This document shows positions 1-10,400 of a stretch of 43,246 bases of DNA, piece after piece. Origin of the DNA: Rhodopirellula sp. (GTDB taxonomy: Bacteria; Planctomycetota; Planctomycetia; Planctomycetales; Planctomycetaceae). The notes beneath the pieces are model-generated. The model saw nothing but the letters and a program-made list of their open reading frames with translations. It was not told the origin of the DNA and ran no database searches. Location: positions 1 to 43,246 of the forward strand of contig JABMPE010000139.1 of assembly GCA_013203845.1 (NCBI GenBank), read 5' to 3'. Positions within the stretch are counted from its first letter, which is position 1; every line of letters starts with the position of its first letter. The translations under genes and the position numbers were made by a program.

Positions 1-1
1 A

Positions 2-3000
2 ACCTTCGTAGAAATCGACGAGGGCGAAACTCCAGGCATTCCTGAAGATGATGTGATTGTCGGGACATTTGCCGTTGCGCGAACGAGCAGCGGCGGTGGT
101 GGTGGTGGCGGTGGGGGCAAAAATCTGAATCCGGCGCTAACGGTGGGAGTTGTTCAGGTCATTTCTCCTGGAAGTCTCGCGAGCGACCCAACAGAAGAAC
201 CCAATAACCCGACAACTCCTCCGACGGCAAAATTCTTTGAAATTCCGGCGATCCCAGGAGCGCCGGTCGATCTCGCAGCGGTGAATCAGCCGTACATCGA
301 CCGATCCGGTCGCGTTTTCTTTATTGACCGGACGGGCGCAGTGGGCCGGTTCCGTCCTGATGAACTCGCGGAGGTCAGTGGTGTCGATGCCGTGCAGCCA
401 ATCGTCGCCTTTACAGCCCCTCTGAACACAGAGTCGCTCACTCCAGAGGTGCTGGATCTCGCCGGTCAACGCCGCATCATCAGCGATCCGGTACCGATCT
501 CAACGTTACTCGATCCAGCTCGTCAGGAAGATCGATCGTATGTCGATGGTCTCGATCTGTATGAAGTGGCGCAGGAAAATGCGGGCATCAAGAATGCTTC
601 TCAGGGGCGAGGTGCGTTTCGAGGTGCTTTGAATGCGGCAAACGTGCTGTACACATCACTGTCCCAGAACGACGATCTGGCGGTGACGGTCTTCGCCGAA
701 TCAGAACGTCGTCAGGTTTCGGTCGTCAACAGTGACGGCGGTGGGCGGATGGTCTTTCAGGTACTGCGAAATGGCAGTCTGGTGATGACTGCTCGGCCTG
801 ATGGCGCCCTGTTCGACGAGCAGATTAACCTGACTCGCGAAGTGGTGCTGCAGGGCGGCGTCGATCCTGAATCCGCCGCGTTCAATGCCATCAGTTTTGA
901 TGGCGACGTGTCTGCCGTGCGGGAAGACGATGGCACCGTGCATGTGTTTGGCAAAAATGCCGACGGTAATGTACTGGAATATCGCTTCACACCGACGACG
1001 GGTGTCTGGACAACTCACGAACTGGCAACGCCTGGCGGCGTCGTGCTGGCCGGCGAGCCATCGGCCTTCATCGACGGAGACCGCGGCGTCGCTGCCGTGG
1101 CGACTTCGAGCGACGGGCACGTGATTCTGTTCCGCACGGATGGTTCGACTCTGGATCTCACGGCGCTGGCCGGCGATGTCAACGCCGCTCGTGTGTACGC
1201 TTCAGTCGGCATCGTGGACGATGCGACCGGCGGTCGAATTTACCTCTATGGTGCGGACATGAGTGGTTCCGTGGTTGAATATCGATTCAACCGAACGGGG
1301 GATATCTCCACCAGCTTCGCGGCTGAAACTCTCGTCATTGACAGTGGCGTTCGCGCCGGTACTCAGTCTGCTCGTGATGTAAGAATTCTGCAGAGCGTTG
1401 AGGCGGTAATTTCCGGTGGCGTACGACACGTATTCGGCGTGGATGGAAGCAGCCGTCTCGTCCATCTGACCGTGGATGGTGATGCCAACGTTACGCTGGC
1501 CGAAAACGTTTCGCAGCTGATCGCCGATACGACGGCGGATAACACCGCCGATGGCAACGGCGCCAACGTCGACACCAACGGCGATGACCGAGTATCCGGT
1601 TACTTCCCGTTCCAGATGCCGTTCGTGGCGCGTGTTTATACCGAACTGGCTCCTATCGTTAATCCAGATGGATCGCTTTCCGTCTATGGCACCAACGGTG
1701 GTGATCTGGTTCTGCTTCAGCAGATCAGCGGCGAGTGGTTCGGAGCCAATCTGTCGAAGGATATTGATCCATCAACATCCAACGAGTTCACTCCGGCCAA
1801 CTTCGTCTTTGGAGCACCGGACGCGTACATCGAAGCCAACGGCGACCGGCACATACTGCAGATCAACAAGTCCGGTGAAATTGTCGAGTTCACTTTTGAT
1901 GCCTCCGAGAATCAGTTCTCGACGCAGAACATCAACCTGGCTCGCGGCAACAGCGTGACCGATCTCCAGAAGGTCGCCGCACCGCCTGCGCCAATGGCTG
2001 GGGGCGTCGATGAAGCCATCATCGACAATGGTGACGCTGGTTACTCACTGTTCGGAACGTCTGAGACAAGCACCGCCGACGGATTCAATGGCGACTTTGA
2101 AGTGCTCGGTGGAGCCGCCGGTCCGCGAAACGGTTCGAGTATTGCCGCCTGGGATTTCACCGGACTGGCAGCAGGCAATTACAGAGTCTCAGCGACATGG
2201 TCTCCAAGTTCGAATAATGCGACCAATGCGGTGTTCGTTGTCATTACTGGTGGCTCAACAGCCAGTCAGACGAGAATTAATCAACAGCGAACGCCGGAAG
2301 ACTTCACGGCTTCGGGAGAGTTCTGGCAGGACCTGAATACGTCGGTGGCAGTTACCGATGGAACATTGCGAGTGCTGCTCGGCGACGATGCTTCCGGACA
2401 ATCCATTGCCGACGCCATCCGCATCGAGCGGATCATGACGATGGGTTCGAACGTCAATCCACTACGTGCAGCAGGTGGAGCTGCTGCAGTGGCGGTCACT
2501 GGTGCCGATCTGCAACCCGAAGACCTGTCGTTGATCCTCGATCAGGCACGCTCCATCTGGATGGCGACTGCCAATCTAGACGCAGCGCAGATTGCCGTGT
2601 TGGAAGCAATCACTCCGGCAATTGCGACCCTGTCCGGTGACACACTGGCGGGCATCTCCGACTCACAACTCTTCCTTGATGTTAATGCGGCTGGCTACGG
2701 TTGGTTTGTGGACGCCACTCCCGGTGGAAGTGGTGAATTCGGACAACAGATCACGCGTAACGAGCTACAGGCCGGTTCGAGCAGCCCCGCCTCTGACCGG
2801 ATCGACCTGTTGAGCGTCGTCCTGCACGAGATGGGCCACGCACTTGGTTACGACGACCTTGATCCGGCTGATTTCTCTCACGCTCTGATGTCGCAGGAAC
2901 TGAGCACTGGCACGCGACGATTGCCGGTTTCAGACACGTTGACGGTGGACGTTGACGGTTCTTCGACGACTATCTCACTGAGTATTGCAGACGGTGATCT

Positions 3001-4078
3001 GATCGTGACTCAATCTGGACAGCAGATCGATCGCGTTACGCTGGCCGGAGTGTCAAACCTGATCATTTCCGGATCGTCAGAAGCAGACTCTCTCGTTGTA
3101 GACTTCAGAATGCCAGGAGCAGTCGGGCTTCAGTCGCTGATTGTTAACGGAAACGACGGGGACGATCACTTCGAGATCACAGGAATCAACACGGCGTTCG
3201 CTTCTTCGATCGAACTCAACGGAAATGATGGAAACGACAGAATCAACACTCTGACTGGTGTTGAGTACTTCGTAGGGGGATTGGGTGCGGACGTGCTCTC
3301 GCTGAGTGGCAACGACATCCTGATCAATGACGCATCCTTCGTAGATGCCGCCAGCGTTTCATCGAGACTGGACGGCGTCGAGTTGAACGCGTCGGCCCGA
3401 AACAGTGTTCTGGATGCCAGCGGCCTGACTTTGCTCCCCGTCACACTGCACGGTAGCGGCGGGGCGGACACGCTGCGTGGTGGGTCGCAAGACGATGTCA
3501 TCTTCGGCATGGCCGGAAACGACCTGATCGAAGCGGGGGCTGGTAACGACACTGTTATGGCTGGAAGTGGTCACGACACCGTGTCGGGCGGCGATGGCGA
3601 CGACAGTCTGCACGGTAACTCGGGTAACGACATCATCGACGGTGGAGCCGGCAACGACCAAATTGCTGGCCACGCTGGTAAGGACAAACTGCGAGGGGGC
3701 ACCGGCGATGACACAATCAACGGCGGCGCTCAGAACGATACAATTGTCGGTGACAGTGGCAACGATCTGATCAGCGGCGGAGCTGGAAACGATCTGATCA
3801 GCGGCGGAGCCGGAAACGACAATCTCAACGGCAGTCGCGGTTCTGACACAGTACTTGGCGATTCCGGTGAGGATACTCTGCGTGGCGGAGCCCAGGCGGA
3901 TCTGCTGATCGGTGGCGACGATGCCGATCGTATACTCGGTCAGGGAAGCAGCATGGACACGCTGGTCGGTGGAAACGGAGTCTATGACGAAGCCGATGGC
4001 GACCAGCTTGACCGCGCCGCCGAAGTCGACAATGCATTTGCGATCGACACGTCAATCCTCGAACGTCTGAACTTTTAA
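2..4078 (+). CDS. Large secreted RTX-repeat protein with beta-propeller-like N-terminal repeats, golvesin/xanthan-lyase-like domain and metzincin-like HExxHxxGxxD motif (5' truncated by window edge)
   Basis: Frame is open to the left edge (TFVEIDEGETPGIPEDDVIVGTF precedes the GTG at 53). Contains HEMGHALGYDDLD, a downstream ALMSQEL Met-turn-like segment, and many GGxGxDxxx nonapeptides (GGAGNDLISGGAGNDNLNG). Confidence 0.9.
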   Translation, partial: TFVEIDEGETPGIPEDDVIVGTFAVARTSSGGGGGGGGGKNLNPALTVGVVQVISPGSLASDPTEEPNNPTTPPTAKFFEIPAIPGAPVDLAAVNQPYIDRSGRVFFIDRTGAVGRFRPDELAEVSGVDAVQPIVAFTAPLNTESLTPEVLDLAGQRRIISDPVPISTLLDPARQEDRSYVDGLDLYEVAQENAGIKNASQGRGAFRGALNAANVLYTSLSQNDDLAVTVFAESERRQVSVVNSDGGGRMVFQVLRNGSLVMTARPDGALFDEQINLTREVVLQGGVDPESAAFNAISFDGDVSAVREDDGTVHVFGKNADGNVLEYRFTPTTGVWTTHELATPGGVVLAGEPSAFIDGDRGVAAVATSSDGHVILFRTDGSTLDLTALAGDVNAARVYASVGIVDDATGGRIYLYGADMSGSVVEYRFNRTGDISTSFAAETLVIDSGVRAGTQSARDVRILQSVEAVISGGVRHVFGVDGSSRLVHLTVDGDANVTLAENVSQLIADTTADNTADGNGANVDTNGDDRVSGYFPFQMPFVARVYTELAPIVNPDGSLSVYGTNGGDLVLLQQISGEWFGANLSKDIDPSTSNEFTPANFVFGAPDAYIEANGDRHILQINKSGEIVEFTFDASENQFSTQNINLARGNSVTDLQKVAAPPAPMAGGVDEAIIDNGDAGYSLFGTSETSTADGFNGDFEVLGGAAGPRNGSSIAAWDFTGLAAGNYRVSATWSPSSNNATNAVFVVITGGSTASQTRINQQRTPEDFTASGEFWQDLNTSVAVTDGTLRVLLGDDASGQSIADAIRIERIMTMGSNVNPLRAAGGAAAVAVTGADLQPEDLSLILDQARSIWMATANLDAAQIAVLEAITPAIATLSGDTLAGISDSQLFLDVNAAGYGWFVDATPGGSGEFGQQITRNELQAGSSSPASDRIDLLSVVLHEMGHALGYDDLDPADFSHALMSQELSTGTRRLPVSDTLTVDVDGSSTTISLSIADGDLIVTQSGQQIDRVTLAGVSNLIISGSSEADSLVVDFRMPGAVGLQSLIVNGNDGDDHFEITGINTAFASSIELNGNDGNDRINTLTGVEYFVGGLGADVLSLSGNDILINDASFVDAASVSSRLDGVELNASARNSVLDASGLTLLPVTLHGSGGADTLRGGSQDDVIFGMAGNDLIEAGAGNDTVMAGSGHDTVSGGDGDDSLHGNSGNDIIDGGAGNDQIAGHAGKDKLRGGTGDDTINGGAQNDTIVGDSGNDLISGGAGNDLISGGAGNDNLNGSRGSDTVLGDSGEDTLRGGAQADLLIGGDDADRILGQGSSMDTLVGGNGVYDEADGDQLDRAAEVDNAFAIDTSILERLNF
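3761..3814 (+). repeat. Tandem duplication of a 27-bp unit (aacgatctgatcagcggcggagcyGGA) encoding NDLISGGAG twice
   Basis: Units 3761-3787 and 3788-3814 differ at one base (agctgga/agccgga). Confidence 0.9.
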
Positions 4079-4110
4079 CAGACTGATCGATCCATCATTG
4101 GCAATCGTAG

Positions 4111-7100
4111 TCAGGGATTCGGCTTGAGCTGGATGCCCTGCGAGGAACCGCTCAGGAAGAACGGAGCCCAGAATCGTGGGTGAGTAAAGCTTCCGCCTCC
4201 GTCGGGCTTGATCTCGCCTCGACGCAGTTTCAATTGAGCTCGACGAAGCGACCGGGCCAGTCCCAGTTCCGAAGAATCCTGACTCAGCTCCGCATAGAAG
4301 GCTGCCATCAGCTTTGCGGTCGCTTCGTCATTGACTTCCCACAAAGAGCTGACAATCGAATGAACGCCCGCGCGCCCGAGCGCTCCAAGGAGTCCCACAA
4401 CTCCCTGGCCGGCGCGCACATGTCCGAGTCCTGTTTGACAGGCGGAAAGCACCAGCAGGCGGACATGTTTCAGATTCTGATTGCCAAGCTCCTCGGCCGT
4501 CAGCAGTTCGTCCTCTTCGTCGGGGGGGGTGTTCGCACCGGCAAGGACAATTGCCGAATCCATCTCCGCCGTGATATCGAGAACTTCAAACGCGTCGCCC
4601 GGCTTCCGGCTGCTTCCACCAAAGAATCCGTGTGTCGCAAGATGAACGAGCTGGCTCTTATGAAGTTGATCTGTGATGTTTGTTTCAGTTGCGGACTTGC
4701 CGCTGACTGACGTTACCTGTTTCTGGCCAATCGCTGTTCCAAGCTGTGCAACAATCGCGTCCGCCTCTTTTTGAGTTCCCGGCAGATGAGACCAGTTCCG
4801 TCGAGCAATATCGGGCTGCCGTTCACCATACTCGACGCCGCCGACAACCAGAGCGGTCAGTTCCGGCAGGGATTTTCCGTCGGAATGTTGCTCGGAATGA
4901 TCCAGTAGTTCTCGAGGGTTTCCGACCGAAGCGAACGCCAGTTCGTCAAGCCAGACGGTGTTTGCTTCTTTGCCAGGCAACGCCCCCAGCGGCAGCATGT
5001 GGAAGAGTCCATCGCCCGAGACGATTAACGTGTCTACATCAGCGAGCGCCGCCTCCAGCGGCACGCGAATCAGCTGTGTCAGTTTTGCACCGGTCTGTGC
5101 GTAGTCCGGGTTTCCCGACGAAACGTCCTCGTAGAAGGCAAGGGCGACTTTGTCGAACGCTTCGACCGATCCGAAGTTGATGCGGTGGACTGGCTGCTGT
5201 CCGACCAGGAGAAAACCGACATACTCGCGACTGTCCTGAACTTCCTCGCCTGTTTCGCGGCGTGAGTAACGCCGAATCTGAATGACGTCCAGAAGTGCCG
5301 CGCCGGCGGGCAACTTCGCCTTGAGATCGACAATCGAAACGTCATCGACACCGACTGCAATGTTCGCCGTTTCCCGGATCTCGCGTTCGAGAGCGTTGGC
5401 TTCCGTTTCCAGTGTGGTGACCAGTTCCTGACGGGCCCGACGACTCAGATTCGAAGAGCCTCCAAAGTACGCCGTTCTAAGTTGAGCCAGCACATCCGCT
5501 CGCCGCGCCAGTAAATCAGGGGCAACGCCGGCCATCTCCGTGGTCCCGATGTGGAATCGATCGAGCGTCCCTTTCCACCTGAGGACGCGCTCGTACTGCT
5601 GAGCGGCAGGAGTCTTCAGAATCTCAGCCAGCTCAAGCCATGTGTCAAACACGCCGGGCCAAGCTGCTGACTCCGGATGGACGCGCAACTCCTGCACGAT
5701 GGCCAGCCTGTCACGCTCGGACAAAGCGGACCGCATCGTTCTCTCCAGATGTTGCTCTCTTAAATCCAGCGCCGTTGCCAGCAGGTTCGTGGCTTCCTGA
5801 GTGTTGCCCAGCATGGCCTCGGCGCGACCAAGGTACGACATGATCTCTGCAACGCGAGGATGTTCATCACCGACTGCCCGCTGAACACCATCGAGCGACG
5901 TCTTCCAATGATTCCTGGCAAGGCTTGCGTTTCCCGTCTCCATCGCCAGCCAGCCGAGATTTGCATACACCTCAGCGACTCGCTGATGATCCGGTCCCAA
6001 ACGAGATTGAAGTGACTTCAGCACTGTCTGAAACAACTCCAACGATGTCTCGAACTGCCCCGCCATGTAGAAGTTTGCGGCCTGATTGTTTCGGATCATG
6101 GCAATCCGCATGGTGTCATCCGGAGTCTGCTGACTCACAAGTGCGATCGCCTCTTCATACAGGTCTTCCGCACGGCTATAACGCCCCCGACCTTCGTAGG
6201 TGCGAGCCAGGTCACTAAGAGCGATCGGTCGCTGCGGATCGTTCTGAAGCCGTGGATGCTTCTCGTACAATTCGATGGTGTCGCGAAGCACTTCCTCAGC
6301 GGCGGTGTAATCTCCCTGTCGAATCAGCAGTTCACCCAGACTGATCTGCAGGACGGCGACCTGTTCTTCAAGATTGCTGGCAGCAGCGGTTTCCAATGCA
6401 AGTACCAGATGATTTCTCGCTTCTGCAAACAGAGACAGTTCAGTGGCCAATCGAGCTTTGAGCGACAACAACTGAACGCGCCAGAACGCAGGCATGACGT
6501 CCAGCCGCGGTGGCGTATCAAGTTCCTTCAGAATGATGCGGGCGGTCTCCAGATCCAATGAATCAAGCGCCAGGCGAGGCAGCAGAAGTCTGCCCGCCGT
6601 CGCCTGAAGCAAATCGACACCTTCAACCGTCAGGGCGTCCGCGATCCGATCCAGCTTTGCTGTCAGTGCCTTCAAGGAACTGGTCTGTGAATCCGATGAA
6701 CGGCCAGCCTGCTGGTAGGCTGGAAACCAGACACGATTCCAGACAAAGAGAATCGAATTCGCGTACAGAGGGGACTGCGGAGTCGCCATCTGAGCCGCCT
6801 TCAGTAACGTCGCGATGGGTTTCAGATCATTCGCGTCGCGCGCCAGAAGTATTACTGCACTTCCCATCAGCGCTTCAATTTCGAAGTCAACGTGCTTTCC
6901 TGTCCGGGCCTGCGTGGCCGTTGCCGCAAAGGTTTCAAGTGCAAGGTCCCATCTGTCCTGCTGTAAAAACCGAACTTTCGCCAGGTTCATCAGGCTTGCA
7001 ATTCGCAGTTTTTCTGTGGGCTCCAGACATTCAGAAGCCAACTGATACTCCTTGTCGGCCCACTCTTCTGCCGTTGCGAAATCGCTTTCAGCCAGAGCGG

Positions 7101-7347
7101 CATTGCACTGCTGCCTGGCCACCATGCCTCCGAACTGAAACCATCGAGTCAGTAATTTGCCTCGTTGTTCAACCGCAAGGTCGAGCCCCTTGATCTTCGA
7201 AACAGCTGCTACTGCCTGCTCAAACTTCGCTGAATTTTCACTGGAAGCGACCGCCTGGTACCACGCCACGACAACGATAACTATTGAAAGACTGCTCCGG
7301 TTACGCAGGCTCAAGGCAGCAGCGAAGCCATCAATATTGCGTGGCAT
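4111..7347 (-). CDS. TPR-repeat CHAT-domain (caspase-like) protein with N-terminal hydrophobic segment
   Basis: Kinesin-light-chain-like TPRs (HPRVAEIMSYLGRAEAMLGNTQEATNLL) and C-terminal CHAT motifs LVHLATHGFF, LLVLSACQTGLG, GVVGLLGALGRAGVHSIVSSLWEVNDEAT. N-terminus SLSIVIVVVAWYQAVASS. Confidence 0.93.
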   Translation of the reverse strand: MPRNIDGFAAALSLRNRSSLSIVIVVVAWYQAVASSENSAKFEQAVAAVSKIKGLDLAVEQRGKLLTRWFQFGGMVARQQCNAALAESDFATAEEWADKEYQLASECLEPTEKLRIASLMNLAKVRFLQQDRWDLALETFAATATQARTGKHVDFEIEALMGSAVILLARDANDLKPIATLLKAAQMATPQSPLYANSILFVWNRVWFPAYQQAGRSSDSQTSSLKALTAKLDRIADALTVEGVDLLQATAGRLLLPRLALDSLDLETARIILKELDTPPRLDVMPAFWRVQLLSLKARLATELSLFAEARNHLVLALETAAASNLEEQVAVLQISLGELLIRQGDYTAAEEVLRDTIELYEKHPRLQNDPQRPIALSDLARTYEGRGRYSRAEDLYEEAIALVSQQTPDDTMRIAMIRNNQAANFYMAGQFETSLELFQTVLKSLQSRLGPDHQRVAEVYANLGWLAMETGNASLARNHWKTSLDGVQRAVGDEHPRVAEIMSYLGRAEAMLGNTQEATNLLATALDLREQHLERTMRSALSERDRLAIVQELRVHPESAAWPGVFDTWLELAEILKTPAAQQYERVLRWKGTLDRFHIGTTEMAGVAPDLLARRADVLAQLRTAYFGGSSNLSRRARQELVTTLETEANALEREIRETANIAVGVDDVSIVDLKAKLPAGAALLDVIQIRRYSRRETGEEVQDSREYVGFLLVGQQPVHRINFGSVEAFDKVALAFYEDVSSGNPDYAQTGAKLTQLIRVPLEAALADVDTLIVSGDGLFHMLPLGALPGKEANTVWLDELAFASVGNPRELLDHSEQHSDGKSLPELTALVVGGVEYGERQPDIARRNWSHLPGTQKEADAIVAQLGTAIGQKQVTSVSGKSATETNITDQLHKSQLVHLATHGFFGGSSRKPGDAFEVLDITAEMDSAIVLAGANTPPDEEDELLTAEELGNQNLKHVRLLVLSACQTGLGHVRAGQGVVGLLGALGRAGVHSIVSSLWEVNDEATAKLMAAFYAELSQDSSELGLARSLRRAQLKLRRGEIKPDGGGSFTHPRFWAPFFLSGSSQGIQLKPNP

Positions 7348-7449
7348 ATTCTTTGATCCAATCTGTCGACGGAAAGCAGTGCCAATAGCGGTTGTTCTTG
7401 CGGAAGAGTTCTTCAGTTCAAACTCTCAGGGTACCGGAATCGTAGTCGG

Positions 7450-10400
7450 TTAAGCGGGTTCGTCGAACGAATCCTCGCTGTCAGCCACGGGCCATGACCA
7501 TCGAATATTGTCGGGTAGAACGGCTGGCTTGACGCCCTGGCTGTTGTCCCAGCGAGCGGCCCAGACGTCCCACGCGAGCGGCGTCTTGACGAACAGCAGA
7601 CTCTCAGTCGTCAGCGTGGGCAGGAGGAAGTTCCGGGCGACCGCACGCGGGTACGGACGAATGATCTGGTGGTGCCACAGATTGTAAACCGCTTCTTCGG
7701 CGTACTCGCCGTCCGGCCAGAGGACCAGGCCGTCTTCCATCACGTCGTAAGGAATTCGGCGGGGAGCGAAGCTGGCGGCAATCTGCTCGCGAACCATGTC
7801 GACGCCTGCCAGCTTGTAAAAACCGACCAGTGCCGACAGCAGAATGTCCTGCCGTGTCTCGTCCAGTTGTTGAACCCACCCCGTCTGAAGCGTGTTCGCC
7901 ACCAGCCAACCGGACTGCTCCTCAAACACCATCATCAGCGTGTCAGCGGAACGGCTCGGGCAAGCCAGTTCGATTCGAATGTTGTTCGAAGCGAGACGAA
8001 TTCGGGACACAGAGATGTCATCAATGTTCCAGCCGGGGGCCTCTTTGAGAAGCTGCAGTAATTCGCGAACGACAAAATGCTCCACGGCAACATGCACGTG
8101 ATGAAGGTGATCAAGGTATTTGCTGCGTGCGAGGCTGTGTTCTGTGGGTGAGCGATGACGATCGATGCGGCGCAGTCGCAGAAACAGCTTCGGCAGCGTT
8201 CCGGAATGGAATCCGGGTTTCATCAGGCGGATAAACGTTTCGCCATGATTACCAACCAGCACAGGTTTCAGATTCTCGCCACGATTCGCCTTGTAGAGTT
8301 GCCAGTTCGATTTCAGTTCCCAGGCCATGAAACCAAAGATGCCGGGAATCAGAAATACCGTATTGATAGCGACAGCGTCAGAATGCACGCCGAACAAGGG
8401 CTGCAACAGTTTGCTGAGCAATCCGCCTGGCAGTCCGAGCGGCAGAATAATTTTGTGCGACACCGTCACAACAGGAAAGTGCTTGATCGGGTTAATCTGC
8501 GGCTCGATCAGCAGGTTGACGCAGAACCGGGCCACGAAGGTAAAGCCTGCCCAGAAAACACCGAGAATCGCTTTGGCGCCGAGCGACAGGGTTGTCTCAC
8601 CGCTTTTGAACCGCAGCCACTCGTCGACCGCGTAGAGAATTCGATCAAAGCCTTCGAGCAGGCGTTTGAAAAAGTCCATTACAAGATCAAACAACGCGAC
8701 GAAAACGTGAACGCGGATCCGAGTCCAGGTTGAATGCAGCCATTCCGCACTCAGTTCTTCGACGTCGCGTCCGACTCGCGAATTGAGGATCACGCTCATG
8801 GCGGCCAGCACGATTCCCCAGTTGGTCCACGGCTGCTCAGGAATCTGCGGATAGAGTCGTGGCAGCGCCGAGCAGACCAGCGCGGTGGGAATGGCCGGCC
8901 AGATCAGAAACTTCCGAATGAGGCGGACGGTCGCACTTTTCAGAAACCGGCGGACGGCTGACAGTCGCAGAAAACGTACCGGCCATTCGTAAAAAGCCCG
9001 GCGTAAACCGCTGAAGATGGACGCGCATGTCTTCTTCAGAAATTGTCGAAACGGCGCCACATGAATGATCAGCAACAGCAGCGTACCGAGTGCAAAGATG
9101 ATGGCCGGCATGTTCTGTTTGGCGGCCAGAATGACGGGCGACGAGGCTCCATGAATGGTGGTTGCCACTCCCGTTGCCGCATCGATCACCTCTTCCGTGG
9201 CGGGCGGATTAAACAACTCCACGATGTGGACGATGGCCTCGAAAGCGAGGTAAGCCAGGCCGTATGGAATAAAAATGAACCGAGTCGAAAATCGCCCGCA
9301 GACGGTTCCGAAACAGACCGCGCTGAGTCGCTGCAGCCATCGAAGATAGATGTCACCGCGCTGGTAAACGCCGTCGAGCACGCGACTGAGTTGCCCGTCG
9401 GCCTGTAGAAGTTTGTCGCCGAGAAAGAATTCTTTCGGTCCGGAAAGGTCGCTGATCTTCAGGTTGCTGCGGGAGATTGCGTCACGCAGATCTCCCATCG
9501 TCAGGAAGCCTCGATTGGCGACGCCGTCGAGCAACTCTTCGACCAGTTTCCCAAACGCAATCCGCTCAGGAATATTTTGTGGCGTGAGATCAACTTCTTC
9601 CAGCGTTGATTCGACGAGTGGCCGCAGACGGGTTCTCATCTGATGTTCAGACGAGTGAGCCGCTTCGTGCAGCAGTCGCGAAAGTCGGCGGTGTTCCTGG
9701 CCAGTCAGTCGAGACGTTACCAGTCGGCGGGTCGCGCTGCGGAGGTGCTTCGACATCAGCACTTCGCGCTGATTGGGAAGTGCCCGTTTGATCGGTCGCC
9801 GCCCGAATGAAGTGGCATATCCCAGCAGGTCAACTGTGTAGATTTCTTTTTCGTGGTCGACACAGACTTTCTGCAGGTCGTACAGCAGTCTTTTGTCAGC
9901 GTTCCAGAAACCCAGGCCGGCCTGCAGCAGCAGCCCAACCAGCGATTCGTACCAGCTTCGAGCCGCTGGCTGATCAAAATTCAGTGCGTTCTGAAGTCGG
10001 CGGACCAGTCGTTGAAGATCAGTCAACGCACCGCTGACGGCCTCACTGACCAGTTCAGGCGTGGCGTACTTTGCGGCCCGCATCTGGTGCAACGCTGCGG
10101 CGACCGCGTTGCCACGAGCGAATGCTTTGTCGGCGCGCCGAATCAGCCGCCCGAACGTCGCCAGATTCGGTCTCTTTGCGGACTCGACTTTTGACATCAC
10201 TGCATCAAGCAACGACGGAAACCGGGCATCGTCCGGTTCGCTAAACGTTCGCTCGTGAAAAACGTGCGCCGTCGAACCTCGGCCAGTCAATGTTTCCAGT
10301 TCTTCGTCAGTTTCGTCGTGAGCTTCATCCCGGTCTGGAATTTCCGGGTCCGGACTGCCCTCAAGTCGTGTCGAAAGGAAGAGTTCTTCGACGTCGATAT

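Noticed and set aside
85-118. Glycine-coding GGTGGT tract as a simple-sequence repeat or recombination site
   Set aside because: In frame, encodes a plain poly-Gly linker (SSGGGGGGGGGK). No further evidence of function.
3440-3960. Regularly spaced repeats suggesting a CRISPR-like array
   Set aside because: They are in-frame RTX nonapeptide codons in a single coding sequence with no unique spacers.
8155-8733. 192-aa plus-strand ORF inside the 1203-aa gene
   Set aside because: Lies wholly antisense to a long ORF with coherent membrane-protein composition. Low-complexity, no recognisable domain; treated as a GC-rich shadow ORF.
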